From Candidatus Ferrigenium altingense (GTDB lineage: Bacteria; Pseudomonadota; Gammaproteobacteria; Burkholderiales; Gallionellaceae): DNA of 64,000 nucleotides. The translations under genes were made by a program, and so were the position numbers. Under the pieces are notes generated by a model. That model was not told where the DNA came from. It saw nothing but the letters and a program-made list of their open reading frames with translations, and did no database searches. The stretch covers positions 712,459 through 776,458 of the forward strand of contig JAHRYS010000001.1 in NCBI GenBank assembly GCA_020621985.1, read 5' to 3'. Positions 25,305 to 34,585 of this stretch are shown in pieces (positions within the stretch are counted from its first letter, which is position 1; each line of letters opens with the position of its first letter).

Positions 25305-26310
25305 GCAAACAAAGTCACCACCCTCATTTGCCGCGCTTGTCCAAGCGTACTTTGCCGAGTACCTGACTCAACAGCGGGCGCTCAGCGCACAGACCATCGC
25401 CGCCTATCGGGATGGCTTTGTGCTCTTTCTCGACTTTGCCGAAGCGCGGCTGGGTAAATCGCCGTCCGCGATGGCGCTGGCCGACATTACGCCGGAACTC
25501 ATCATAGCCTTCCTCGATCATCTGGAACGCCAGCGGCACAATTCCGTGCGCAGTCGCAATGCACGCCTGGCGGCACTGCGATCCTTCTTGAAGTTCGCTG
25601 CACACCGGGACGTGGCATCGTTGCAGGTGATCGAACGCGCGTTGGGAGTTCCGGTGAAACGGTTCGAGCGCCCAATGTTCGGCTATCTGTCACGCGAGGA
25701 AATGCTGGCGGTAATTGGTACGCCGGATGATTCCTGGCTGAGCCAGCGTGATCATGTCCTGTTTCTGCTCATGTACAACACCGGGGCGCGCGTGTCGGAG
25801 ATCATCGGGATCAAGGTCGGCGATGTGGTTCTCAACGACCGTGCTGCCTGCGTCCATCTGCGCGGCAAGGGGCGTAAGCAGCGCAGTGTGCCACTGTGGA
25901 GTTCGACCGTGAAGGCGGTGCGTGCCTGGCTGCGGGTGAATCCGGAAGTCCAGCCAGCATCGCCATTGCTGCCCAGCCGGAATGATCGCGTGATGACCAG
26001 AACCAATGTTGCGCTCAGGTTGGCATTGGCGGTCAAACGTGCAACCGATTCATGCCCCGCTTTGGCAAAGCGGCGAGTGTCACCACACACCATCCGCCAC
26101 ACTACGGCGATGCATCTGTTGCAGGCCGGCGTCGACATCAGCGTCATCGCCCTTTGGCTCGGTCATGAGAGCCCAGTCACTACCCATCATTACGTCGAAG
26201 CCGATCTGAGTATGAAGGAGCGCGCCTTGGCCAAACTCCATGAGCCAGAGGCAAAAATCCAGCGCTATCGGGCACCTGACTCGCTGATCAGCTTCCTCAA
26301 GACGCTTTGA
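25297..26310 (+). CDS. RIT recombinase 3 (tyrosine recombinase)
   Basis: A 337-residue tyrosine recombinase and last of the trio; AGGAGGCA lies upstream inside recombinase 2. Seen: YNTGARVSEIIGI with the catalytic Arg, RGKGRKQRSVPL with the Lys, SPHTIRHTTAMHL, and WLGHESPVTTHHYVEAD with the Tyr. It ends about 60 bp before the right inverted repeat. Confidence 0.92.
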   Translation: MRRQTKSPPSFAALVQAYFAEYLTQQRALSAQTIAAYRDGFVLFLDFAEARLGKSPSAMALADITPELIIAFLDHLERQRHNSVRSRNARLAALRSFLKFAAHRDVASLQVIERALGVPVKRFERPMFGYLSREEMLAVIGTPDDSWLSQRDHVLFLLMYNTGARVSEIIGIKVGDVVLNDRAACVHLRGKGRKQRSVPLWSSTVKAVRAWLRVNPEVQPASPLLPSRNDRVMTRTNVALRLALAVKRATDSCPALAKRRVSPHTIRHTTAMHLLQAGVDISVIALWLGHESPVTTHHYVEADLSMKERALAKLHEPEAKIQRYRAPDSLISFLKTL

Positions 26311-26606
26311 TTATGCAAAGCTCGGAATTCGCGCCGGGCGCTGCCAAGCAGCTCTTGGTGCGTGTTCCGATCTGCTACTTTCCATAATCAATGACTTTGC
26401 ATAATCGGCCAAAGCCGACGCTGAAGTTTTCATGAAAAACCAGATTATTCATCCTACCTGAGAGTCCGCTTCTTAAAACTGCCAATGCCTAGTGCTCCGA
26501 AGCTACCCTCCAATGCCGCAAGTCAAAGGGCCACTTTGGCAGCGAAATCAGTCGTTCAGCTCTAATGTCCCTAGACTTGGGGCTATGCTGGAGATAGACT
26601 GATCCA

Positions 26607-28082
26607 ATGAGCGACGACCCCCATTCGGTTTTGATCACAAAGGACAATCCCAAACTCGCATCGCTGAAGAAGTCTTGGGTAACTGCGGTTTTCACCGCAG
26701 AGGATGGAATGGGTTCGATGGATTCACTTCACCAAGCCGGGGATTCAATCGTTGCGATGGCCACAATGACACCCGAAGGGTCTATGGTGATTGGTAGCGG
26801 GGTCATGGTTGGGCCTGGATTGATACTGTGCGCCACCCACGTCTTGGACGAATTCCCCAAGGAAGGTGCGGGCCCAGTTTGCCTCACATTCCTACCCGGC
26901 AGAGCTAGGGCATGGCTTTCACGCGGCCGAACTACTTTAACTGGGCCGAGCGACTTTGATCCGAATCGAAGTCGGGTCTCTGATCTCACTCTTATGAGCT
27001 GCAGTCTGAACTCTGAGGCTCACGAGGACTTTCCGTTGATGCTCGCCCCCATAAAGCTGGCTTTGCCTTTGATCGGGGAGAGGCTGTGGGCTTTTGGCTA
27101 TCGCCATGGTGATATTGTCGTAGGCACTTCGTCGCTCACACCTTGCGTTACTTCGGGTCTCGTGACCGCTTGCTTTCCTCAAGGTCGAGGTGAGCGTATG
27201 CCAGCAACGTGCATTGAAGTGGCGATGGATTCGATTGGAGGCATGAGCGGTGGTCCCGTGGTGAATGACGATGGCTGGCTTGTAGGGATCATCTCATCTT
27301 CATTTGAAGGTGGCCCCACCTATGTCACCTTACTCTGGGATGCACTCCGTTTGTCGGTCAGTGGCGCACCGCAAAGCGTTTGGCCCGAAGGTGATGTGAA
27401 CCTATTCATGGGCCGCGAACTCGGTTTGGTCTTTATCAAGGGGGACGGAACACTCGACGAAAAGGGAAACGTCACCATTACCCTGTCAACCCCTGAAATG
27501 GAGCAGTTGGCCAAGTTTAGTGATCCGATACACGTCACGCGGCGTGACGCCCTCTCCTGCACGAGAAAATTCCTCGATGACGCTCAACTTGAAAGCTTCG
27601 AAGAGAAGTGGTCGCGCGAAATGGAGGAGGCAGCTTCCACCGCCGCCCTTGAGCATCTCGGGAGGCTAACGCTGCCGTCAGTATGTGAGTTTTTGGCCGC
27701 TGCCGACATTCACGCAAACTGCCTTACGTCGATTCGGCACTTCTCTGTGGAAGATTTCGAAGGGTTGGAGGATCCGGCAGTGATCTCTGTTGAAGAAAGA
27801 GAAGGCACAACGCTCACTGTATCGTATTCCTTCGATCTGCTATCCGTTATTTGGACGGTGGAGATCTCCAGCACAGACTATTTTTCGAGAGCTGCGGATT
27901 TCGAAGAACACTTTCTGAACGTTGCAGTTGATGGCGAGACTACGAGCATGGAGGTGATCCAGCGCTGCTTCTTCGAGGCAGAACTGCTGTTCAACCCGGT
28001 GAGCGAGGAATTCACACGTGCCTCAATTACTCGCTCGGGCGTCAAACACCGCAGAAGGCGGGATCAAGCAAGAAGCAAGTGA
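26607..28082 (+). CDS. trypsin-like serine protease with unknown C-terminal domain
   Basis: A 491-residue protein. Residues about 45-245 are a trypsin/S1-fold protease: catalytic His in LILCATHVL (H78), Asp in RVSDLTL (D126) and Ser in IGGMSGGPVV (S214), the last typical of HtrA-like and conflict-system trypsins. No signal peptide, so it is probably cytoplasmic, which is unusual for trypsin folds and common in defence or regulated-cell-death systems. Residues about 290-491 are an alpha/beta domain I cannot name. It opens the RIT-enclosed cargo, about 250 bp upstream of the ATPase operon and on the same strand. Confidence 0.82.
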   Translation: MSDDPHSVLITKDNPKLASLKKSWVTAVFTAEDGMGSMDSLHQAGDSIVAMATMTPEGSMVIGSGVMVGPGLILCATHVLDEFPKEGAGPVCLTFLPGRARAWLSRGRTTLTGPSDFDPNRSRVSDLTLMSCSLNSEAHEDFPLMLAPIKLALPLIGERLWAFGYRHGDIVVGTSSLTPCVTSGLVTACFPQGRGERMPATCIEVAMDSIGGMSGGPVVNDDGWLVGIISSSFEGGPTYVTLLWDALRLSVSGAPQSVWPEGDVNLFMGRELGLVFIKGDGTLDEKGNVTITLSTPEMEQLAKFSDPIHVTRRDALSCTRKFLDDAQLESFEEKWSREMEEAASTAALEHLGRLTLPSVCEFLAAADIHANCLTSIRHFSVEDFEGLEDPAVISVEEREGTTLTVSYSFDLLSVIWTVEISSTDYFSRAADFEEHFLNVAVDGETTSMEVIQRCFFEAELLFNPVSEEFTRASITRSGVKHRRRRDQARSK

Positions 28083-28333
28083 CCGAGCACCATGTTACGT
28101 TTATTGTCCGCTTCGGGTTGTGAAGCAGTTGTCGCAGCAGACATGCCGAGCAGCAGCTCCTGGACAAGTATCTGTTCATGCAGACAGGACGCCCGCTTTT
28201 CAACTTATTTGAAAGTCACTTTGCGCCAAATGGAGATATTCGCAACATGTTCGAATTATTAACGAATATACTTATATTAGAATCATTGAGTTACAAATGA
28301 TCATTTGATTGTCGTTGGCTCGTAAGGGGTGGC

Positions 28334-28477
28334 ATGGAGATCATAGGAATATTCATAGGCATCAATAAGCGCATTGGCGAGAGGATTTTCGTTTTGTGTG
28401 AGGCCAGTGGTGATGTCACGCCACTGTGGGCGCGGTTCACCGATATGGTCGAAGGCGAAGGATCGCAGCTGGCATGA
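28334..28477 (+). CDS. 47-aa peptide coupled to the ATPase operon
   Basis: A short frame (MEIIGIFIGINKR...) with TAAGGGG 8 bases before the ATG and an ATGA overlap with the next gene. The signals suggest it is translated. It may be a leader peptide or the shrunken N-terminus of a larger lost protein; FIGINK recalls the first strand of caspase-like domains, but this is too short to rely on. Confidence 0.45.
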   Translation: MEIIGIFIGINKRIGERIFVLCEASGDVTPLWARFTDMVEGEGSQLA

Positions 28478-29388
28478 GCGACTACTTCAGCGATCGAGAG
28501 AATGGTACACGTGCACGCACTGAACAAGTGATATCGCCAACCGTATGGGCCGGTTTGGTGGCAACGGTACAGGCGTTGAACAATAGCGGTGCATTCGGCT
28601 TACGCTTTCCCGAGCGCTGCACAGATGGGCAAGTAATTTGTGGCAGCGATTCCGATGCATTGGCAGCTTCCGTGATCGCAGAAATGCCCGGTTTGGCGTG
28701 GCCTCTTGCAACCACTGCCACTGTGGGGGAAGGGTACTTTTCAGAGCACCAGCCGTTCGCACCGGATACGCTGCTTATTCTTGATTTCATTGAATTCGTT
28801 CATGCTTCAGTGGCGAAGGCAATTCCGGGAAAGTACCACGACTACCTCAACCACTACCATCTGACGTTCGATCAAGAAGTTGGGCGGGAGGAGTTCCGTT
28901 CAATCATCAATCGCATGTTCGCGCGTAACGGCGTTGCATTCGAGATGCTGCCAAATGGCCGAATTGTGCGACTGCTTCCGCCTGTGCTTGGTGAGGATAT
29001 GAAGCGGGCGGTGTTCAATACTGGAGATCGAACGCTCGACAACATGCTGGATGAATGCCGAGCGAAATTTTCTGACCGCAATCCTCTGTTGCGCAGAGAA
29101 GCTCTGGAGCGTTTGTGGGACGCTTGGGAGCGGCTCAAGTCCCTTGCAGACCCAAGCGACAAAAAGAAATCGATCAAGATCATCCTCGACGCTGTTACTT
29201 CGGAGCCATCGCTGCGGGCAAGAATAGAAGTGGAAGCGACGGAGTTGAATTCCATTGGAAACAGCCACCTGATTCGTCACTCCGAGGTCAGTCAGGTGCC
29301 AGTCATTGATGTTGATCACATCGACTACTTATTCTATCGTCTATTCGCGATGATCCAACTAATGCTTAGAAAAAAGGGGAACGTGTGA
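28474..29388 (+). CDS. abortive-infection-like protein, first main gene of the ATPase operon
   Basis: About 304 residues from MSDYFSDREN, chosen by the ATGA overlap with the small upstream frame; a GTG at 28426 would add 16 residues. Seen: a C-terminal segment IRHSEVSQVPVIDVDHIDYLFYRLFAMIQLMLRK that resembles the C-terminal helical domain of AbiJ-like proteins, and a middle helical domain (RDPLLRREALERLWDAWERLKSL-like). The N-terminal part is unassigned. Its end overlaps the next gene by 4 bp (GTGA). Probable role: sensor or effector of a defence operon; AbiJ relatedness is my reading and not proven. Confidence 0.6.
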   Translation: MSDYFSDRENGTRARTEQVISPTVWAGLVATVQALNNSGAFGLRFPERCTDGQVICGSDSDALAASVIAEMPGLAWPLATTATVGEGYFSEHQPFAPDTLLILDFIEFVHASVAKAIPGKYHDYLNHYHLTFDQEVGREEFRSIINRMFARNGVAFEMLPNGRIVRLLPPVLGEDMKRAVFNTGDRTLDNMLDECRAKFSDRNPLLRREALERLWDAWERLKSLADPSDKKKSIKIILDAVTSEPSLRARIEVEATELNSIGNSHLIRHSEVSQVPVIDVDHIDYLFYRLFAMIQLMLRKKGNV

Positions 29389-30017
29389 AAGCTCGTACGC
29401 CACACCGTGACGCAATCCGGATACTTTTCATCCTGAACGCTGGTGGAACGCCATTAACCGATCCGAACGATGCCATGGTAGCCAAAATTTTCAAAGGGGA
29501 AGCACGATTGCATGCATTTGATTTCTGGATGCGCAACCCGGACTACTTGGCTAGCGAACTGTTAGATACCTTTGAGACCACAGGCAATGTCAAGCATCGC
29601 CAAGCCGCTGAAGCGATCTTCGAGAACGATGAGCCTGACCTGCGGCGCGTTCCGATGATCCGCTATCTGTTTGGTGCCTATGAACGCCTAGACGATGCGC
29701 TTTCTTTACTTCGGTCGCGTGACTTGGTGCGTATAACCGGAATCAAAGGGCAAATAAAGGTTCATGAGACCGATTTTATTTTGACTGTTCGCGGGATGGA
29801 TGTTTGTTCGAATGCAGTTGTACAGGAGCCAGTTCTTGAGTGGTATGCCAACCGGGCGGCCTTGGTTGCGGATATCGCAGGTGCACGCGGTGGCGGCGCT
29901 CTCAAGAAGAAGCAATATGAACAGGCAACGTACGCCCAAACTCAGCTCGGCGGAATCATTCCTCCTATTGGGCAGTCGGTGCAAAGAAGACTGATTCAAC
30001 TCAAACAAGCAGCCTGA
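29385..30017 (+). CDS. winged-helix 'middle component'-like protein
   Basis: A 210-residue protein with a GTG start preceded by AGGGG. The segment about 95-140 (ALSLLRSRDLVRITGIKGQIKVHETDFILTVRGMDV) reads as a winged helix-turn-helix; the rest is helical with a Tyr/Gln-rich tail. Size, fold and position directly before an ABC/SMC-like ATPase match the middle components of ABC-three-component (ABC-3C) conflict systems. It would bridge the ATPase to an effector. No catalytic motif is seen. Confidence 0.6.
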   Translation: MKARTPHRDAIRILFILNAGGTPLTDPNDAMVAKIFKGEARLHAFDFWMRNPDYLASELLDTFETTGNVKHRQAAEAIFENDEPDLRRVPMIRYLFGAYERLDDALSLLRSRDLVRITGIKGQIKVHETDFILTVRGMDVCSNAVVQEPVLEWYANRAALVADIAGARGGGALKKKQYEQATYAQTQLGGIIPPIGQSVQRRLIQLKQAA

Positions 30018-30027
30018 AGGAGGATAT

Positions 30028-31983
30028 ATGGCAAAAGAGAGCATGGAGTGGCTGGATGCCATCGCCAGTCGAGCAAAGGTAGATATAAATCGCGTAGAGT
30101 CGGTGTTGACCGCGCGCCATATAGTGCCGACCCCAGTTCTGCCGGCTCCACGCAGGATGAAGCTTCTGAGCATTTCTTTCGGTGGAGAGAAGCAGGGGGT
30201 AGAGGACGACGGCCCTTACACTTTCGAGTGGAAAAACCTCAGTGAAGGGCTATGGGGAATGATGTCAGACCGAAACCTACGGGGAAAATCGTCGGTCATT
30301 GAAATCGTACGCTGGCTGATGCGCGGGAGCCCATCATCGAATCTCCAAGATGATGTCAAGGCATGGATACACAATGCTAGCCTTCGCTTCGATCTTGATG
30401 GATTCGAATACGAAGTGAGAGTCGACTGTAGCAATGGCTCTGCCGGTGTTCTGACTCGGAAATCTTCGCCGACTGAAAATGCAACGGTGCTAGCTTCTTT
30501 TAGTAGCGAAAAGCAATTCGAGATGGTTATGTCGGATTTTTTTCTGCGCACGTTTTCAATGGAAGGACTTGCAACATGGCGTGAGAGCGATACAGAAGAG
30601 AAGACTGGTCATGCGGTAATTCATGGCTGGCCGGCGTTGTCGGGGGCAATGTTCATTGGCACCAACTATGACGTAGTGTTAGGTGATCTGCCAGCCACAT
30701 CAGGAACGCAGGCGCGTCTTATTCAGATGTATCTTGGGGTTCCATGGATCTCTACTTTGGCCACGGCATTAGCGGCGCAGAAACTAGTGACGTCAAGCAA
30801 TGAACTGGAGGCACGCCGACGCAGTCAAGGTGCCCAAGCTAAGCAGGCTAGAGTCAAAGAGATAGAGTTATCGCTCGCAGAAAAACGAGAAGCATTGAAA
30901 ATGAAACCCTCGGATGAAGTCATTCAGAATGAGCTATCACAACTGAGCGGCAAGTACTCGGAGACCAAACGCCGAGAGAAGGCAATGCAAGAACGCCTTG
31001 ATCGCGAAATACTTGCCGAGCAACAATCAAATGCTGCTTACCTGCAAGACCGTCGCGACATACAAGCCCACAAGGATTCGACTGCGGCTGGTTCGATCTT
31101 TCGTTTACTCGATCCGACTTGTTGCCCCCGTTGCGATCATGAGATCGACCAGATAAAGAAAAAAAAGGAGGCGATCAATCATTCATGTTCGGTATGTGGA
31201 GAAAGCATTTCGAGCAGCGAGGATGCTGATATCTTACTGAAAGAGTTAGAGGCAAGGATAAAAGCGTCGAAATCGGCATTTGACAAAGCCAGTAAAGACC
31301 GAAAGTTGGCTGAAGAGAGCCTAGATATATTGCAAACGGAACTGGAAAGCATTCAAACAAAGACACAAGCATTGACGGAGCAGCTTGGTTCGTTCGAGAG
31401 TCGGAGACTCCTCTCAAACGAGATTGCAATTCTCGAAGGCCGCCTTGAAGAGGCAAGTTTTGATTCTGGTACTGATGTTGTTGTGGACGATGAAGCAGTT
31501 GTACTCAAAGCCATTGTCACAGAGACTGATTTACGATCCAAAGCAGTCCGCGACGAATATCTCGAAGAAGTATCTACCAGCCTTTTGCGCTTTGCCAAGA
31601 GCTTCGGGATGCACAGCTTGTCGAAGGCTCAGCTACGTGGAAATGCAAACCTGATGTTGGTTAAAGGTGGAGCTGACACATCGTTTAGCAAGGTGACGAA
31701 GGGCGAACGCCTCCGCTTGAAAGTTGCTACTGTTCTCGCCATGATTGAGGTTGGCGAACGCAGAGGTGTTGGAAGACACCCTGGTCTAATTATGATTGAT
31801 TCACCCGCTGCACAGGAAGTCGCACCAGAGGATCTGCGTGAACTGTTCTCCGGTTTAATGAGCATTCGCGGGGAAATTCCTCATCTTCAGATTTTTGTGG
31901 CGGGCATGACATCGAAAGCCATGTGCGATCACATTCCACCTAGCAATCGTAAGGAAGCCCTCAACGGAGGCTATCTTTGGTAG
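30028..31983 (+). CDS. ABC/SMC-like ATPase with zinc-finger hinge
   Basis: A 651-residue protein with AAGGAGG before the ATG. Seen: an N-terminal nucleotide-binding half with a short Walker A variant NLRGKSSVIE (about 83-92); two long coiled-coil arms (about 255-350 and 395-470); between them a zinc-hook-like hinge with two CxxC pairs (CPRC and CSVC, about 364-390); then a signature-like VTKGERLRLK (about 553) and Walker B GLIMIDSPA (about 585). This is the Rad50/SMC architecture with a zinc hinge in place of a hook. The Walker B acidic residue is followed by Ser-Pro rather than Glu. Likely the DNA-sensing ATPase of the operon. Confidence 0.8.
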   Translation: MAKESMEWLDAIASRAKVDINRVESVLTARHIVPTPVLPAPRRMKLLSISFGGEKQGVEDDGPYTFEWKNLSEGLWGMMSDRNLRGKSSVIEIVRWLMRGSPSSNLQDDVKAWIHNASLRFDLDGFEYEVRVDCSNGSAGVLTRKSSPTENATVLASFSSEKQFEMVMSDFFLRTFSMEGLATWRESDTEEKTGHAVIHGWPALSGAMFIGTNYDVVLGDLPATSGTQARLIQMYLGVPWISTLATALAAQKLVTSSNELEARRRSQGAQAKQARVKEIELSLAEKREALKMKPSDEVIQNELSQLSGKYSETKRREKAMQERLDREILAEQQSNAAYLQDRRDIQAHKDSTAAGSIFRLLDPTCCPRCDHEIDQIKKKKEAINHSCSVCGESISSSEDADILLKELEARIKASKSAFDKASKDRKLAEESLDILQTELESIQTKTQALTEQLGSFESRRLLSNEIAILEGRLEEASFDSGTDVVVDDEAVVLKAIVTETDLRSKAVRDEYLEEVSTSLLRFAKSFGMHSLSKAQLRGNANLMLVKGGADTSFSKVTKGERLRLKVATVLAMIEVGERRGVGRHPGLIMIDSPAAQEVAPEDLRELFSGLMSIRGEIPHLQIFVAGMTSKAMCDHIPPSNRKEALNGGYLW

Positions 31984-34007
31984 CTGTCGCCCCAAGACCG
32001 CAGTTTCATTCGGTGGAAACTAAGCTGCATGCATTGCTGCGCGAAGGGAAAATACCCCACGTTGAGGATATAGGGGGGCGCGATGTGATTGCTGAGGCGA
32101 TTCCCTCGCTGGCGACATCCCCATTGGCCAGCGAGATTCTCTCCGCTGTTCTACGAGACGTGGGACGCATATCTGCCGATGATGCGACCCCATGGAAGGA
32201 GCTAATCAAACGATTGGTGCAAGGCGCCACAAGCGACTTCGTGCTGATCGAAATGGTGGATGCCATCGATGCTTGCCAGCAACTACCCGATGGAGCCGCT
32301 AGCGACGTTTTCATGGTTTTCCTGCAAAAGGCAGGCGATGCTTCGGGCGTCCTTGCAGGCTATGCGCGCGCTGTCGCACTTGAAGGCGCTTTTCGCTTGG
32401 CGGTGACGGATCGTCGAATGCAGCTACGCCTCCTTGATACCCTACTGGGGATTCAAGTATCCGACGATCCGCAGTTCCTTCGCTACGCCGCAAAAATCAT
32501 GGGAGTTGCGCATTCTCATTGGCGCGAAGCGGAATTGGTAAATATGCTGCGCACCCTGTCTGAATGTGAAGGGGTGGCTTATGAGGCAAGCTTTGAGCTG
32601 GGGATGGCAGGGTTGGCTTTGGCTCTGAATGAAGCCAAGAGAGATGTGGCGACCACGTTCTTCATGGATTCGTTGCTTTGGTTCAAGAAGGCTGAGTCAA
32701 TGCCAGGGGCAACACCAGAGGCTGCACTGTACGGAGAGTGCCTCACGCTGCTGACTGATTTCGAAGAACATAAGACTGAGCAAGAGTTAAGAAAACGCAG
32801 TACAGTCATTCAGAAATCGGCCTTCGAACTGCTCGCTTGGTATGCCGATCCAAACTCGCCGACTTGGCTGGGCGCTCGACATTTTCAGGCAGCATGCTGG
32901 AACGATCTCGCTTACACCCTAGTGTCGCTTGCCGACAGTCTGCAAAAAGTAAGCTGGTGGGAGCCTCGTGTCGTGATCGAAAGGCAGGTTCTTGCTGCCT
33001 ATAGCGCGGGACGAGCAATCCTGAAACGGAGTGGCGACGGATACATTGAGACTTTGATTCGCCCTAGAATCGAGTCTTCTATAGCGCAGCGCGAAGGACA
33101 AGCCTACCTCTTGAAGCACTGGCTGCAACAGTACCAAGATCACGAATTGGTTCCTGAAGCCAAAGCCATCTTGAATGGTATCGATCATATGATGGCAGAT
33201 CGACCAGAGGTGCAGCGCAACCCCATTGAGGCAGCCACCGTTTGGGCACCGGTCGCTGCCGTACTTTCACAAGTCCACGCAAGCAATGAAACCACACGTA
33301 GGGTTGGCGAACTCGTCGCAAATGCATTTGCATCTAGTCTTGAAAACCTCAGTGGGGGAGAGATTGAAATCTTCAACCAATGTCGTACTTCAGTTGAGCA
33401 TCATCCAGATCATCGCGACAGCGTTCGTGGTGCCAAGTTGTTTGATACCGTCTTATTGTGGACTGTGCGGTTTCTCGGGAACCGGCTTGAAATGACTAAA
33501 AAAGACGATCCATCTGTAGCCTATCTTTTTGAAAAAACTGACGGCACCTTGCCACCAGAGAGCGCACTTCAGGACGACTATTTTTGTTGGCTTAACACCC
33601 TATCTGCATCGGGCGAAATTGAATCGACAAATATTGGTGGCGGGCGTGCTGACGTGGTACTGAAGACTACCGGAGAGCGTATCGTCATAGAAATCAAACG
33701 TGAGATGAAGGATGCAACATTTGATTCTTTGGCGAAGAGCTACGCTGGTCAAACCACCGATTATCAAAATGTCAGTATTCGATTAGGTTTTTTGTTGGTA
33801 CTTGATCTCACAGAAGCTAAGCGTGAAGGCACGCCGCACATTCGTTCTCTGGTGCAATGCCGATCTATACAAAGGACAGGTGAAACAGAATCACGACAGG
33901 TTGTGATCATAAAGGTACCGGGTCGGCGCTACTTGCCAAGCGAGATCAGCAGGGGCGCAAAACGCTTAACCACTTTGGGCAATCATGCGGCGCCCCAGTC
34001 TAAGTAG
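31977..34007 (+). CDS. large protein with C-terminal PD-(D/E)XK nuclease
   Basis: A 676-residue protein starting with TTG, well supported by GGAGG six bases upstream and by a 7-bp overlap with the ATPase gene. Residues 1 to about 530 are helical, possibly repeat-like. The C-terminus carries GGGRADVVL followed by RIVIEIKRE (about 553-580), the D...ExK core of PD-(D/E)XK nucleases. It is likely the DNA-cutting effector of the operon. I do not recognise the N-terminal part. Confidence 0.72.
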   Translation: MVAVAPRPQFHSVETKLHALLREGKIPHVEDIGGRDVIAEAIPSLATSPLASEILSAVLRDVGRISADDATPWKELIKRLVQGATSDFVLIEMVDAIDACQQLPDGAASDVFMVFLQKAGDASGVLAGYARAVALEGAFRLAVTDRRMQLRLLDTLLGIQVSDDPQFLRYAAKIMGVAHSHWREAELVNMLRTLSECEGVAYEASFELGMAGLALALNEAKRDVATTFFMDSLLWFKKAESMPGATPEAALYGECLTLLTDFEEHKTEQELRKRSTVIQKSAFELLAWYADPNSPTWLGARHFQAACWNDLAYTLVSLADSLQKVSWWEPRVVIERQVLAAYSAGRAILKRSGDGYIETLIRPRIESSIAQREGQAYLLKHWLQQYQDHELVPEAKAILNGIDHMMADRPEVQRNPIEAATVWAPVAAVLSQVHASNETTRRVGELVANAFASSLENLSGGEIEIFNQCRTSVEHHPDHRDSVRGAKLFDTVLLWTVRFLGNRLEMTKKDDPSVAYLFEKTDGTLPPESALQDDYFCWLNTLSASGEIESTNIGGGRADVVLKTTGERIVIEIKREMKDATFDSLAKSYAGQTTDYQNVSIRLGFLLVLDLTEAKREGTPHIRSLVQCRSIQRTGETESRQVVIIKVPGRRYLPSEISRGAKRLTTLGNHAAPQSK

Positions 34008-34585
34008 TATATTCAGTCTGCCGTTAACCTCCATGGAGCAGCAATGAAAAAAGCTATCGATGCTTACGACCAACTGGGCAAGATAATCGAAGTTGAATCA
34101 TGGCTTGAAGAGCATGGATTGAAAGTTCATAACACTAGATATACAGGCGCGAAGAAGTTATTAAGTCAAGGTGTACAGGCGGGAGAAATTGACGAAGACC
34201 AAATGGTGCCGTTTCAATGGGCTCTTCTGGAGTTAGACGATTACTTACAAATTTATGAGTATCTGCGCAACGTCACGCATCGCCGGTTCCTTGATACGCT
34301 AGCAAAATCTCTCAAGGGGCCACATCAAAATAAATTTGAAGGCAAAGGGGCAGATACGGCGGGAAGAAATTTTATGTTTGAGTTGGTGATAGCAGCCAAG
34401 CTGGCGCAACTTGGCTTTGATGTTAGTTTTGATGGTGACGCTGACGCAACACTAAAGATTGATAAATACATTATTCACGTTGAGTGCAAACAACCGCTGG
34501 GAGCAAATATGAACGCGTTGTTGATAGATGCGTTTAAACAAATACGCAATCGATGTGAACAGGCAGTTGTAATGAAAAACGAATA

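Larger units (their letters stand above)
23219..26410 (+). mobile_element. recombinase-in-trio (RIT) element, copy 1
   Basis: A 3192-bp element with perfect 37-bp terminal inverted repeats (left end GGCCGATTATGCAAAGTC...; right end its complement). It carries three overlapping tyrosine recombinase genes in one direction, the hallmark of RIT elements. Copy 2 at 36444-39635 has the same length and encodes identical proteins, so one arose recently from the other. Confidence 0.92.

Noticed and set aside
23374-26310. RIT genes as chromosomal xerC/xerD or an integron integrase
   Set aside because: Three overlapping recombinase genes in one direction with shared terminal inverted repeats and a second full copy are diagnostic of RIT elements; no IntI-specific extra helix segment was seen.
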